A DNA stretch of 64,000 nucleotides. Origin: JBBQSV01 sp038213615 (GTDB lineage Bacteria > Patescibacteriota > Saccharimonadia > Saccharimonadales > OMJO01). The first letter of the stretch is position 1. Every line of letters starts with the position of its first letter. Below the pieces are notes generated by a model, which worked only from the letters and a program-made list of their open reading frames with translations, was not told the origin of the DNA and ran no database searches. The position numbers and the translations under genes were made by a program. The stretch is from contig JBBQSV010000001.1 of assembly GCA_038213615.1 (NCBI GenBank), positions 1 through 64,000 on the forward strand, given 5' to 3'. Below are positions 23,193 through 31,903 of this stretch, piece after piece.

Positions 23193-23882
23193 CTAGATAT
23201 GTAAATAAAAACTGACTAAGTTTTTAACCAGTACCAAAACCTGGGGTAACACTTTATCCAGATCTTGTATCTGGGTTAGTATTTCTGGCTTGCCCGCCCT
23301 GGCTGTTAGGCGTAATAATTTGACGTGGTTGGCCGTGTAATTGCCGCCCTGTGCCGGTACAAAGGCCACGGTGTCTTGATCGAATTTGTAACTAGAGGTT
23401 TTTGAAATCCCCTCACTATCACTACTCAGCTGCAAATCGGGCTCGTGACCAGAAATTTTTAGCAAATGCACACAAAACCATAGGGCCAGGATGTCCAAAT
23501 CTATACCACTATCCAGTGCTGCCAGGGCCTGCGACAGTAAATCAAAGTATTCTGGCCCAGCGGCGTCTTCGGTAACTTTGTTGGACTTTTTTAGTAGGTC
23601 GTAACCAAACATTGTTCTATCAATATCTTTGACGATGTTGGGGAAATGCTGTTTCAGCCTGGATGAAATCAGAGTACCAACTCGGCCCTTGCCTGGCAAA
23701 AAGGTGATATCACTAATAGTAAAAAGTTCTATGCCACCGGCAAGTTTGGACTTTGACTTTCTGGCACCGCGGGCCATCAGACTGACCTTGCCGTGATCTG
23801 CCGTCAATACCGTCAGGATCCTGTCGGACTCCTGGTAGTCAGTGCGTGTCAGCACTATCCCTGATGCAACTACTCCGTTCAT
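23193..23882 (-). CDS. recO: DNA repair protein RecO
   Basis: Loads RecA on SSB-coated gaps with RecR. The OB-fold N-terminus reads GIVLTRTDYQESDRILTVLTADHGKVSLMARGARKSKSKLAGGIELF, a clear RecO signature; the helical C-terminal domain follows. The zinc cysteines of many RecO proteins are absent. The start at 23880-23882 is set by an ATGA overlap with the response-regulator stop; a longer frame to 24050 would lie inside that gene. About 229 aa, short but acceptable. Confidence 0.9.
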   Translation of the reverse strand: MNGVVASGIVLTRTDYQESDRILTVLTADHGKVSLMARGARKSKSKLAGGIELFTISDITFLPGKGRVGTLISSRLKQHFPNIVKDIDRTMFGYDLLKKSNKVTEDAAGPEYFDLLSQALAALDSGIDLDILALWFCVHLLKISGHEPDLQLSSDSEGISKTSSYKFDQDTVAFVPAQGGNYTANHVKLLRLTARAGKPEILTQIQDLDKVLPQVLVLVKNLVSFYLHI

Positions 23883-24262
23883 AAGGCAGTTACTCTGGTA
23901 GTATTTTCTATGGCCCGGATTAGCTGGGCCATGGTTGTGGCTGGTTTGTACAGAATATCGTTGACTCCCATGAGATCTAGAACCTTGCTGACGGCTATTA
24001 ACTTTTGGGGCTGAATAACCGTGTGCAAGATGACTGGCACAGTGTCCCACTCTGGATACGACCTAAATTCGTGCAAAAACTCCACGCTATTGTGCCCGGC
24101 CAGTTGCAGCTCGGCCACTACGACATCCGGAATTAATTTATCGGCCTGCTGTACGGCCTGCTGGGCTCCACCAACAACTGTCACCCGGTGCCCAGCCCTA
24201 GACAAAGCCTCTTTATACACACGGGCCAACAAAATATCTGGCTCTATTAACAAAATGTTCAC
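23879..24262 (-). CDS. Receiver-domain protein lacking the phosphoacceptor Asp
   Basis: Stand-alone CheY-like domain of 127 aa. The acidic pocket (IEPD, residues 6-9) and the conserved Lys (K106 in YKPAT) are kept, but the phosphorylation site reads PDVVVAEL, with Glu51 where Asp is expected. Glu can mimic a phosphorylated or always-on state. It shares ATGA overlaps with the kinase-like gene upstream and with recO downstream, so all three are translated together. Confidence 0.85.
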   Translation of the reverse strand: MNILLIEPDILLARVYKEALSRAGHRVTVVGGAQQAVQQADKLIPDVVVAELQLAGHNSVEFLHEFRSYPEWDTVPVILHTVIQPQKLIAVSKVLDLMGVNDILYKPATTMAQLIRAIENTTRVTAL

Positions 24263-24942
24263 AGACTAACTAACTCCAGTTGCCGGCTAGGTATCAGCGT
24301 AGATGCCAACCCGTTGAGCTGCCCGTGGTGGCTTAGCCTTAGTGGCATGGCCATAGCCTGTAACAGAGTGTCGGCAATAAATATGCCTGCCCCACTGTAG
24401 GCCAAACCCTGTGGCCAAGGCTGTTGTGCACGTCCACTAAGTTGTTTGAACTTATTAAAAGATGTCGACGATAATCCATCTTGCCTGCCAAATGCTCCAG
24501 CCGCCAGACCACGGTGGGTGCGGTGGGTGCTGAGCACTAGCCTAGGCTTTTTGGCCCCAGACTGGGCCTCTATAAGTCCATAGCCTAGTGCCACAAAGGC
24601 TGATCTTAGATATCGGCTATCGGCCATGGCCGGCTGATTGTGTCCAGTTACTTCTACCACTATTTCGCAGTTATAGTTTCTGGCGTGAGAGGTCAATTTA
24701 TGGGCAGCTTCTTCAAGAGCCACCGACACCATTGTTGGCCGAAGGTCCAGACTATCTTGCCCCGAGGCTGTAGAACCCAGTTGATAGCTTTCTAGCAATT
24801 CTAAAACTATGTTTGCAGAATCAGCCACCGTGCCGATCTGGCCCAAACTGGCCTCTTGGGCTATTTGCATAAGCGGTATCTTTAGTTGCTCTGCCAGGGC
24901 CCAAAACAATCTGTTATTGTCAGCAACAACCGCCTTTTGCAT
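24259..24942 (-). CDS. Degenerate histidine-kinase-like protein
   Basis: 227 aa. The dimerisation-helix region AEQLKIPLMQIAQ resembles the kinase H-box, but the phospho-accepting His is missing. An ATPase-like region follows (ADSRYLRSAFVALGYGLIEAQ in place of the N-box; SGAGIFIADTLLQAM in place of the G-box), so nucleotide binding is doubtful. No sensor or membrane segment. It precedes the receiver protein that has lost its Asp, forming a paired but catalytically degenerate two-component unit. Promoter at 24973-25002. Confidence 0.7.
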   Translation of the reverse strand: MQKAVVADNNRLFWALAEQLKIPLMQIAQEASLGQIGTVADSANIVLELLESYQLGSTASGQDSLDLRPTMVSVALEEAAHKLTSHARNYNCEIVVEVTGHNQPAMADSRYLRSAFVALGYGLIEAQSGAKKPRLVLSTHRTHRGLAAGAFGRQDGLSSTSFNKFKQLSGRAQQPWPQGLAYSGAGIFIADTLLQAMAMPLRLSHHGQLNGLASTLIPSRQLELVSL

Positions 24943-24972
24943 ACCTCAGATACCCTCTCTCTTCTAGGCATC

Positions 24973-25002
24973 AGTATACGTTAACGAGTCCTTTTAGTTC
25001 AA
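24973..25002 (-). promoter_or_regulatory. Promoter of the degenerate kinase-receiver-recO operon
   Basis: On the - strand TTGAAC (complement of 24997-25002), 18-nt spacer, TATACT (complement of 24973-24978). Leader about 25 nt with GAGAGGG. Confidence 0.6.
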
Positions 25003-25026
25003 AGATTTGACTACAGATTAGATTAA

Positions 25027-25698
25027 CTAAGGCGAGAAGCTAAAACTGGGCAGTATAACCGCATTTAAGTCTTTGACGTATTGGTCGGCTTCGACCCAAA
25101 CCTCGATAGTTTTGTCACGCAATTGTAAGACCACCATGGTGTCGCTTTGGCCCGGATTAACCTCGCCCCGCACCAACGAGCCCAATACACTTTTAACCTT
25201 TGGTGCCCGGTATGCTGAAATTTTTAGCTTGCCAGACTGAACCTGGGCTTGATACTGACCCATAACTTGATCATAGGACTGTCCCAATACCTGGACCCTT
25301 AGAGCATAAGCCGTCGACCCAGATGAACTTATGCCAGGTACCACCCCAGGCTGAAAGTAACCATCTACTGGGGTTGAGTTATTGGTTGTGTCCACGTAGC
25401 CACTCCAGGTTTTAGGATACCTGAACGAAATACTGCCATAAGTGTCAGGACCCTGATAGGTTTTGTAGGGACTTTTTTCTTTCTGGATAAACTCGTTGTC
25501 TTTTTGGGTACTCAGCTTCTGATTGGCCACTACTATGGCGGTTTGGATTTTTTGGTCGACATTGTTTTTATAGTCCTGCATGCCACCAAATGCCCACAGG
25601 CCAAAACCCAGGGCTCCCACTAAAGCAATTACCAGCACAGCTATAACGGCGATCAGAACACCGCTGCCCTTTTTATGATATGAATTTGCGGGAGGCAT
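25027..25698 (-). CDS. Membrane-anchored extracytoplasmic protein, unknown
   Basis: 223 aa with a basic start, one N-terminal helix (GVLIAVIAVLVIALVGALGFGLWAFGG, about 13-39) and an exported domain. That domain begins with a helical neck (KNNVDQKIQTAIVVANQKLS) and continues with a beta-rich part containing YGSISFRYPKTWSGYVD, a phrase common in exported PsbP-like or lipoprotein-type domains. No catalytic motif is visible. It stands alone between the methyltransferase and the kinase-like operon. Confidence 0.6.
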   Translation of the reverse strand: MPPANSYHKKGSGVLIAVIAVLVIALVGALGFGLWAFGGMQDYKNNVDQKIQTAIVVANQKLSTQKDNEFIQKEKSPYKTYQGPDTYGSISFRYPKTWSGYVDTTNNSTPVDGYFQPGVVPGISSSGSTAYALRVQVLGQSYDQVMGQYQAQVQSGKLKISAYRAPKVKSVLGSLVRGEVNPGQSDTMVVLQLRDKTIEVWVEADQYVKDLNAVILPSFSFSP

Positions 25699-25749
25699 TA
25701 TACCGCTTATGTTACCACAAATTACGCAACGTATTAAACTGTTGACCAG

Positions 25750-26238
25750 TTAATAATCGTACAAAAACAGTGCGCCACGCTTTTTGGTGTATTTTTTGCC
25801 GGGTATCTTAAACGCCAGGCTGACCAATTTTACATTTTTGCCACTATATGTCCGAACAATATTTTTATCCAATCTCGACATATAGCGGTCCAGCAAAAAC
25901 ACAAAAATGCCGTCGGTCTGTGGCCACTTAACTGTCCAATAATTGCCCCACACCACCCTAACCTGCCGCCTGTACTTGAAAGTTCGTAATCTAGCGACGA
26001 TTACCAGCACCGGGTTTAGCTCGTAACCCACAGATTTTATACCCAGACTAGCCGCGTATCTCAGTACTCGGCCATCCCCACAACCCAGTTCCAGCAGTGT
26101 CTGCCCTGGTTTTAGATCTAACAAATCAAAAATGCCCGGCAGCTGTTTTTTTAACGTCGGCAAAAACGGCGCTCCAAACAGTACTACAAACCCGAACAAT
26201 AAAACAACTGCAGCCAATGTTAGCATCAGCCAGTCCAT
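25750..26238 (-). CDS. Class I SAM-dependent methyltransferase, membrane-tethered
   Basis: 162 aa. An N-terminal hydrophobic helix (MLTLAAVVLLFGFVVLFGAPFLP) anchors a Rossmann domain with LLELGCGDGRVLRYAA (motif I) and SVGYELNPVLVIVAR (motif II acidic residue). The domain is short and lacks a C-terminal substrate region. It lies 3 nt after the xseB stop, so it ends the xseA-xseB transcript. Substrate unknown; lipid or membrane protein methylation is possible because of the anchor. Confidence 0.75.
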   Translation of the reverse strand: MDWLMLTLAAVVLLFGFVVLFGAPFLPTLKKQLPGIFDLLDLKPGQTLLELGCGDGRVLRYAASLGIKSVGYELNPVLVIVARLRTFKYRRQVRVVWGNYWTVKWPQTDGIFVFLLDRYMSRLDKNIVRTYSGKNVKLVSLAFKIPGKKYTKKRGALFLYDY

Positions 26239-26241
26239 TGG

Positions 26242-26466
26242 TTACTTCTCGAACGATTTTTTAATCTTGGTCACTTTGTTTTGTGCTGATTTTAGGTACG
26301 TTTCTAGTTCTTTTGCAGCTTTCATGCCCCGCTCATAAGCTTTTATAGCTTGGTCGACATCGATGTCCTCTGACTCCAGCATGCTCAAAGCTTGATCGAT
26401 AGCCTTTTTCAGATCACTATAAGTGGTTTCGACTGTTGCTTTATTAGGCATTGGGGATGTCACCAT
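26242..26466 (-). CDS. xseB: Exonuclease VII small subunit
   Basis: 74 aa, all helical: YSDLKKAIDQALSMLESEDIDVDQAIKAYERGMKAAKELETYLKSAQNKV, matching the XseB helical hairpin that coats XseA. Met1 (26466) or Met6 (26451) can be the start; Met1 overlaps the unknown gene upstream by 23 nt. Together with xseA it forms the single-strand exonuclease VII complex. Confidence 0.88.
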   Translation of the reverse strand: MVTSPMPNKATVETTYSDLKKAIDQALSMLESEDIDVDQAIKAYERGMKAAKELETYLKSAQNKVTKIKKSFEK

Positions 26467-27007
26467 CTGCTGCTACTTGATCTATGATAGTTGGTAAAAA
26501 TAAACTGATAGTGCTGTATATAACCCTATAATCTTCACTGCCGACTGCGACTACTGTATTGATACCCCTACCATCGTTATCCTCTACTTGAAAGCCGGTC
26601 ACACCTTGTGTGGGGTTGTGTACTGTCCCGGAGTTGACCAGAAACTTGCTCAGCGCCAGGAAGTCTGGCTTACCTTGGTCGTAGCTAAGAGTAAAGAGTC
26701 TATCGGTTACCTGCAACGGGCTAAAGCCAAGACGCAACTTTCTAACATTGACTGCCTCGGGCAATGACAGTTCCTGTCTAAAGCGTCCTTCAGCCTCCTC
26801 AGTTGTTGGCAGTAAATCAACCTGAGACGGATCCGAACACCTCCCAATCGCTGACGGTTGACGTTTGTTGCATTCGGCTAGTAAGACCCTGGCGAGCTTG
26901 GTGTCCCGAACGGCCTGTTCATGCTGTCTAGCAGCGGCATTGACACGATCCGCCTCTTTGATCTCTGCCTTAGAAATACCCATCAATTTTTCTCTAATCC
27001 CTAACAT
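26444..27007 (-). CDS. Hypothetical protein between xseA and xseB (187 aa)
   Basis: No recognised family. A helical N-terminal third (KAEIKEADRVNAAARQHEQAVRDTKLARVLLAECNKRQ) leads into a mixed domain with strands (RLFTLSYDQG; TGFQVEDNDGRGINTVVAVGSEDYRVIYSTISLFL). Cytoplasmic. It overlaps the xseB start by 23 nt, so the two are translationally coupled. A start ATG follows AGGAGGTTTAG, a good ribosome site. Confidence 0.55.
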   Translation of the reverse strand: MLGIREKLMGISKAEIKEADRVNAAARQHEQAVRDTKLARVLLAECNKRQPSAIGRCSDPSQVDLLPTTEEAEGRFRQELSLPEAVNVRKLRLGFSPLQVTDRLFTLSYDQGKPDFLALSKFLVNSGTVHNPTQGVTGFQVEDNDGRGINTVVAVGSEDYRVIYSTISLFLPTIIDQVAADGDIPNA

Positions 27008-27051
27008 CTAAACCTCCTGTGTTACGAATAATACTACTCGTCAACGTTTGT

Positions 27052-28158
27052 CTATACAACATCGGCCTGCACGGACCCATCAGAAAACTCAATGCTAACC
27101 CTGTCCTCATGGCGTATCTGCTTTGCAGACTTAACATAGTGCCCTTCTCTGCCCTTAACTAAAGTATAGCCTCTTCTAAGAACAGCTACTGGGTTTAGGA
27201 CCCCAACTAGTCGCTTTTGGTCAGCAAGAGACTTGGTAGAAGCTACTATTACCATACTAATGAACTCTGACAGTCTATGCACATATTGGCTGACTTCTTG
27301 GGCCTGTAATTGTAGAAAATGCTCTAGGCCTCTGACTAAAGTGTCCTTCGCAGTTGTAAGGGCCCTCAGCTCATTTCTCCTGTCAGGCACTAGCATTTCT
27401 GCGCAGTTACTGGGTGTGCTGGCCCTTTGATCAGCCGCTAGTTCTGCCAAACTAATGTCTACCTCGTGGCCAATAGCCACAATCGTTGGTATGCGGCTAC
27501 CGGCCACTGCTCGCACTACTTGTTCGGTGCTAAAAGCTACCAAATCATCAGCACTGCCGCCACCACGAACAATTGCCAAAACATCTACTGGACTGGAATA
27601 CGTGTTGAAATATTCAATAGCGGCTACAATTTGCCCGGCCGCTGGTTCGCCCTGCACCTGCACATCCGCTAACTGCACGTCCACACCGCCCCACCGAGCA
27701 TTTAGAATCTTTACAAAATCTTGGTAAGCAGCTGACTGGCCAGAAGTAATCAGCCCAACTGTTTGCGGCGGATATGGCAAAGCTCGCTTTCTATCTGGGG
27801 CAAACAAGCCCTCTGCCGTCAGTTTAGCCTGCAGCAAGTTCGAGGCCTTTTTGATAGATCCCTCGCCCACTGGCTGAATAAACTGCACATTTACACTAAA
27901 ACCAAATTGTTGGTGCAGTCTAGGCGCACCGAGCACCTGCAACATTAGCCCGTCCTCTAATGGTCCAGGCAGATTATAGACCGTACCAAAAAACTTCACA
28001 CTAGAAAATTCATCTTTTAGGTCAAAGTAAACCCAGCGATTCTTGCTTATCCTAAAGTTAGCTAGCTCCCCCACGATCGAAACATTCGGATAGGCATACT
28101 CCAGCGTTTGATTGAGCACTGCCACAAAGTCCGAAACCGAAAGTACAACTTCTTCCAT
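27052..28158 (-). CDS. xseA: Exonuclease VII large subunit
   Basis: Single-strand exonuclease. The OB-fold N-terminus (VSIVGELANFRISKNRWVYFDLKDEFSSVKFFGTVYNLPGPLEDG) and the nuclease core (YPPQTVGLITSGQSAAYQDFVKILNARWG; AIVRGGGSADDLVAFSTEQVVRAV; PTIVAIGHEVDISLAELAADQRASTPS) match XseA. 368 aa, shorter than the usual 400-450 because the central coiled coil is reduced. The ATG overlaps the def stop by 1 nt (TAATG). Confidence 0.94.
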   Translation of the reverse strand: MEEVVLSVSDFVAVLNQTLEYAYPNVSIVGELANFRISKNRWVYFDLKDEFSSVKFFGTVYNLPGPLEDGLMLQVLGAPRLHQQFGFSVNVQFIQPVGEGSIKKASNLLQAKLTAEGLFAPDRKRALPYPPQTVGLITSGQSAAYQDFVKILNARWGGVDVQLADVQVQGEPAAGQIVAAIEYFNTYSSPVDVLAIVRGGGSADDLVAFSTEQVVRAVAGSRIPTIVAIGHEVDISLAELAADQRASTPSNCAEMLVPDRRNELRALTTAKDTLVRGLEHFLQLQAQEVSQYVHRLSEFISMVIVASTKSLADQKRLVGVLNPVAVLRRGYTLVKGREGHYVKSAKQIRHEDRVSIEFSDGSVQADVV

Positions 28159-28697
28159 TATTTTTCTCTTTGACCAAGTTTTTTGTATTCGCTTTGGGTT
28201 ATGTAGGTTTTAGAATCTTTGACCCTGTCTACATACAAAATTCCGCTCAGGTGATCTGTTTCATGCTGAATGACATGGGCCATAAAGCCATCAAAGTCTT
28301 CTTCGTGATTCACTGCCTTTTCGTCCAACCATTTAAGTCTGATCTTTTTATAGCGCATGGCCTTGCCATAAAGTAGCGTGCCACTAATACAGGCTTCGTA
28401 CATACCCGTCTTCTTGCCGTAATACACGATAATCTTGGGGTTAATAATCGTCAACTTTTGTTTTATAAGCTCGGGCCTAGTTGGGGTGGGCTTAGTACTG
28501 ATTACTGACAGAGCAATGCCTTTTCCTAGTTGTGGTGCAGCTATGCCTACCCCATACTTTTTCTTCTCTAGGGTGTAGTACATATCACCTATAAAGCTCT
28601 GGGTTTGTTTAGACAAAATCTGCTCTTTGGTGAGAGGCTCAGCCACTTGCCTGAGTATAGGATTGCCAAATTGCGTCCGCTTTAAAACCTTAGGCAT
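28158..28697 (-). CDS. def: Peptide deformylase
   Basis: Fe/Zn metallohydrolase removing N-formyl from nascent Met. The three motifs are GVGIAAPQLGKG, EACISGTL (variant of EGCLS with the Cys ligand kept) and QHETDH (two His ligands and catalytic Glu). Start at the ATG 28695-28697 gives the usual PKVLKRTQFGNPILRQ beginning; an upstream GTG at 28721 is also in frame. The variant second motif (Ala for Gly, Ile for Leu) suggests a divergent, type 3-like enzyme. Confidence 0.92.
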   Translation of the reverse strand: MPKVLKRTQFGNPILRQVAEPLTKEQILSKQTQSFIGDMYYTLEKKKYGVGIAAPQLGKGIALSVISTKPTPTRPELIKQKLTIINPKIIVYYGKKTGMYEACISGTLLYGKAMRYKKIRLKWLDEKAVNHEEDFDGFMAHVIQHETDHLSGILYVDRVKDSKTYITQSEYKKLGQREK

Positions 28698-29352
28698 GGA
28701 AAGAATTTCTAATTTCTCCACCGCGGACTTCTAGAATATCACCTGTCTTAGAATTAATGTTACCTTCTGCCAGATCAAAACATAACCTGGACACGTTGCC
28801 TACAGGCTGAGCTTCGTCAGCATATTCTGGATAAAATTTTAGGTATGCCTCTGTGGCTGTATCGGCTGGTGAAACGCCAAATATATTTGGTCCGTCGGGG
28901 TAATCTTGTGATAGGCCGACCAAGAAATCTTCTAGTGCACGCTTACTCGTGAAATACGGTAGCCAGCCTGCTCCACCGTCGACGAAGGTACCAGTTACAG
29001 CGATCACACTACCGCTCTTGGTTATCTGTGGCAATAAGATCGCCGCTAGAACTGCAAAACTAGTTAGGCCAACATTAATTGTCTGGATTATCTGGTCTGG
29101 GCTAAACTTTTGTAATGGCTTGCCGGCGTAGACTTCGTCTTTATCATGCCAGACGCCAGCAACGTGAATCACCGCATCAAGTTTATCTGTGTTAGACAAA
29201 ATTTTTTTGAGACTTTTTGCAAGTTGATCCAAATTATTCAGGTCCAATTGTTGTCGCGATGGCGATATAACTCGCCAACCCTTAGATTCAAATAGGCTAG
29301 CTATGCCACTGCCTATGTCCGAACTACCGCCTGTAATGAATACTGTCTTCAT
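28690..29352 (-). CDS. Short-chain dehydrogenase/reductase
   Basis: 220 aa Rossmann oxidoreductase. The nucleotide loop is VFITGGSSDIGSGIASLFESKGW (G-x3-G-x-G type); active-site Tyr and Lys are in YFTSKRALEDFL. A substrate cannot be named. It overlaps the upstream flippase-like gene by ATGA and the def start downstream, so it sits within an operon running from 30383 to about 25750. Confidence 0.85.
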   Translation of the reverse strand: MKTVFITGGSSDIGSGIASLFESKGWRVISPSRQQLDLNNLDQLAKSLKKILSNTDKLDAVIHVAGVWHDKDEVYAGKPLQKFSPDQIIQTINVGLTSFAVLAAILLPQITKSGSVIAVTGTFVDGGAGWLPYFTSKRALEDFLVGLSQDYPDGPNIFGVSPADTATEAYLKFYPEYADEAQPVGNVSRLCFDLAEGNINSKTGDILEVRGGEIRNSFHA

Positions 29353-30383
29353 TTAGCACGCTTCATGCGGAGGGCTTTGTGATAGTAGTAATAGCCTGCT
29401 GGCAACTGGATACCCATATTCAATACACGGTACACCAGTGTGACAGATACACTCAAACCTTTGGGCACGCCGGCCGCTATCAGCACAGCCGTCATCAAAA
29501 ACTCAAACGCTCCTACCCCACCGGGCAAAATAGAAATTACACCCGCAAAACTAGCTACCGCATATGCCAAAATCACCGCGCCCGGATTGATCAAATGGCC
29601 AAAGGCTAAATAGACTGTGTAGATAGTCATGATCTCTGCGATATTACAAAGTAGTGCATTAATCAGCGGCTTCCAGAGCTCCTTGGGTTTGGACCTCAAA
29701 TGAACATAGTGTTGATGCAGGTCATTAAATAACCGCTGAGCTTTGCCAACGTTGATAGTTTCTGGGTGGCTGCGTCTAACAACATGTATCAAACGGTTAA
29801 GTAACTGGGTTATGTAGGTAAAAAAGGCATCTATGCGTTTTTGGCTACCAATAATAAATGCCAAAGCCATGGTACCAATCAACAAAAGTGTAACCAGTGA
29901 GCTAGCTACTAAGATTGTGAAACTATTTACGCGGTGGCCAAAGGCCAGGAATATTAATGCTAAGCCTAGCAAAAACTGAAATGATACAAATATTAGAATA
30001 AATTTAAATACCTGTAGAACCGTAGACTTGCTAGTAGGCACGTCGGCATCGCGCATGCGCAGTGCAAAATACGATACACCCGATACTCCCCCAGTTGGGA
30101 ATACGTTATTAACAAAGTTTAGTTCTAGCGCCACACGCCCCAGGGTGCGGCGACTGATTTTTTCACCCAGTAAGCCATAAAGGTGTTGGTACATCCGGGC
30201 GTAGCTAGAATAGTCTAGCCACTGCCAAAACAGCATGGCCGGCAGGACCCACAAGTGAACACCACGTAGATTGCGAAACGCATCAAATATTTGATGGTGC
30301 GCAGCAACCACTAGGCCGGCCAGGGCCACAATAGTCAACACATTTAAAACTAGCTTCCAGTTGCGCTTATTTATTAGTTTCAC
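29349..30383 (-). CDS. LPG-synthase-type integral membrane protein (UPF0104/AglD-like)
   Basis: 344 aa with about eight helices. LNFVNNVFPTGGVSGVSYFALRM and FAGVISILPGGVGAFEFLMTAVLIAAGVP are family motifs of the flippase/lysylphosphatidylglycerol synthase membrane domain. No cytosolic lysyl-transferase domain is attached, so lipid translocation is more likely than lysyl transfer. The start is GTG at 30381-30383 with a -10 box 10 nt upstream, implying a nearly leaderless mRNA. First gene of an operon with the SDR, def and xse genes. Confidence 0.8.
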   Translation of the reverse strand: MKLINKRNWKLVLNVLTIVALAGLVVAAHHQIFDAFRNLRGVHLWVLPAMLFWQWLDYSSYARMYQHLYGLLGEKISRRTLGRVALELNFVNNVFPTGGVSGVSYFALRMRDADVPTSKSTVLQVFKFILIFVSFQFLLGLALIFLAFGHRVNSFTILVASSLVTLLLIGTMALAFIIGSQKRIDAFFTYITQLLNRLIHVVRRSHPETINVGKAQRLFNDLHQHYVHLRSKPKELWKPLINALLCNIAEIMTIYTVYLAFGHLINPGAVILAYAVASFAGVISILPGGVGAFEFLMTAVLIAAGVPKGLSVSVTLVYRVLNMGIQLPAGYYYYHKALRMKRAK

Positions 30384-30393
30384 TTTATGCTAC

Positions 30394-30399
30394 ATTATA
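30394..30399 (-). promoter_or_regulatory. -10 box of the flippase-like gene
   Basis: TATAAT on the - strand; predicted +1 about 4 nt before the GTG start. The divergent gene at 30436 starts only 52 nt away. Confidence 0.55.
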
Positions 30400-30435
30400 C
30401 GTCATTCGTGCCCACCGATGTATACTTAAACTTAA

Positions 30436-31629
30436 ATGTTTGAATCAGTAGCTATTTTGGGCCGCCAGCCAGAACTAGGCCAGGCCGAGTTAGAAAGTCT
30501 GTTAGGCGCAGATAAGGTTCAGTCCGTGGGCAACAACGTGGCCTTGATTGATGTGGATCTGTGCGGCTTTGGCATAAACCGATTAGGTGGCAGCCTAAAG
30601 CTGGGCAAGGTCCTAACTGCCCTAGACACCACCAACTGGCACAAGATCCAAGATTATCTGGTGAAAGTTTCGCCAGCCCATGTTCAGCGCGCACCAGAGG
30701 GTAAGTTTCGCTTGGGCCTGAGTGTTTATGGGCTGGATGTTGCCCCCAGGCAGATCAATGCCACGGCCCTGGCATTAAAAAAGGTCATGAAACAACACCG
30801 CAATGTCCGAGTCATCCCAAACAACGAAAAAGAACTATCCACCGCCCAGGTTTTGCATAACAAACTAGCCGAGCCCTCTGCCTGGGAACTGTTGATCATA
30901 AAAGACGGCAACAAAACTATACTGGCCCAGACTATGTTCGTACAAGATATCAATGCCTACGCCGCCCGTGATCAAGCCAGACCCAAACGTGACGCCCGTG
31001 TAGGCATGCTACCCCCTAAACTAGCCCAGATCATCATCAACCTAGCTGGTTCACATATGCGACCAGAAGACGCCAACCTAGATCCTAATAAAACTTATCC
31101 CCGGTCTGTTGTTCTGGATCCCTTTTGTGGAACGGGTGTAGTGTTACAAGAAGCTCTTTTGATGGGGTACGAGGTAATCGGCACCGATTTAGAACCCAGA
31201 ATGGTAGATTACTCCCAGCAAAACCTAGATTGGCTAAAAGCCCATGGTGAGTACAAACTCGCGGTTGCTGATGCCACATCAGCTAAATGGGACGGGTTCA
31301 ATCTGGTGGCTTGCGAAGCATATCTAGGTCGGCCCTTCTCTGCCGAACCCAAACCCGACGTGTTGAAAACTGTGACTAGCGATGCCAACATCATAATCAA
31401 AAAATTTTTGCGAAATCTAGCCAATCAAACTCAGCCAGGTTTTAGATTATGCATAGCCGTGCCGGCTTGGTTTGTGGGTAGCCAAACAAAACACCTGCCG
31501 GTTCTTGACCAATTAACAGATATGGGGTATACTCGTGTGAGTTTTGTTCAGGCTGGCGATAGACCACTAATCTACCGACGCCCAGGCCAAATAGTCGGCC
31601 GTGAACTAGTAGTACTAACAAGGAAGTAA
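30436..31629 (+). CDS. Trm11/Trm-G10-type RNA methyltransferase
   Basis: 397 aa. The N-terminal half has a THUMP-like RNA-binding arrangement; RDQARPKRDARVGMLPPKLAQIIINLAG is the family linker. The SAM site is VLDPFCGTGVVLQEALLMGYEVIGTDLEPRMVDYSQQNLDWL. The catalytic motif IV, DPPY in Trm11, here reads ACEAYLGRP, a clear deviation. A tRNA guanine-N2 substrate is expected from the family, but the altered motif leaves this open. rpmA follows after 1 nt, an operon link to translation. Confidence 0.8.
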   Translation: MFESVAILGRQPELGQAELESLLGADKVQSVGNNVALIDVDLCGFGINRLGGSLKLGKVLTALDTTNWHKIQDYLVKVSPAHVQRAPEGKFRLGLSVYGLDVAPRQINATALALKKVMKQHRNVRVIPNNEKELSTAQVLHNKLAEPSAWELLIIKDGNKTILAQTMFVQDINAYAARDQARPKRDARVGMLPPKLAQIIINLAGSHMRPEDANLDPNKTYPRSVVLDPFCGTGVVLQEALLMGYEVIGTDLEPRMVDYSQQNLDWLKAHGEYKLAVADATSAKWDGFNLVACEAYLGRPFSAEPKPDVLKTVTSDANIIIKKFLRNLANQTQPGFRLCIAVPAWFVGSQTKHLPVLDQLTDMGYTRVSFVQAGDRPLIYRRPGQIVGRELVVLTRK

Positions 31630-31630
31630 T

Positions 31631-31903
31631 ATGTCACACGTCAAAGCTGGTGGAACCAGCAAAAACAATCACGATAGTCCCGGCCAACGGCTTGGGGTTA
31701 AACTATTTGGTGGTGAAAAAGTCAAAAATGGTCAGGTTATTGTCCGCCAGGTTGGCCAGACCAAACGTGCCGGCAAAGGCACTTATTTGAGCCGTAACTT
31801 CACCATCCACGCTGCCAAGGATGGCGAGGTCAAGTATGGTAGCCGTCGTGTGCGCCTATTTAGCGGTAAATCTGTATTCCGTACCGAAGTCACCGTCGAA
31901 TAA
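31631..31903 (+). CDS. rpmA: Ribosomal protein bL27
   Basis: 90 aa 50S protein near the peptidyl-transferase centre. HVKAGGTSKNNHDSPGQRLGVKLFGGEKVKNGQVIVRQ is the L27 signature. The N-terminus starts directly with MSHVKAGG, so there is no cleavable extension as in Firmicutes. Ribosome site AAGGAAG lies at the end of the upstream methyltransferase gene. bL21, its usual neighbour, is not here. Confidence 0.96.
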   Translation: MSHVKAGGTSKNNHDSPGQRLGVKLFGGEKVKNGQVIVRQVGQTKRAGKGTYLSRNFTIHAAKDGEVKYGSRRVRLFSGKSVFRTEVTVE

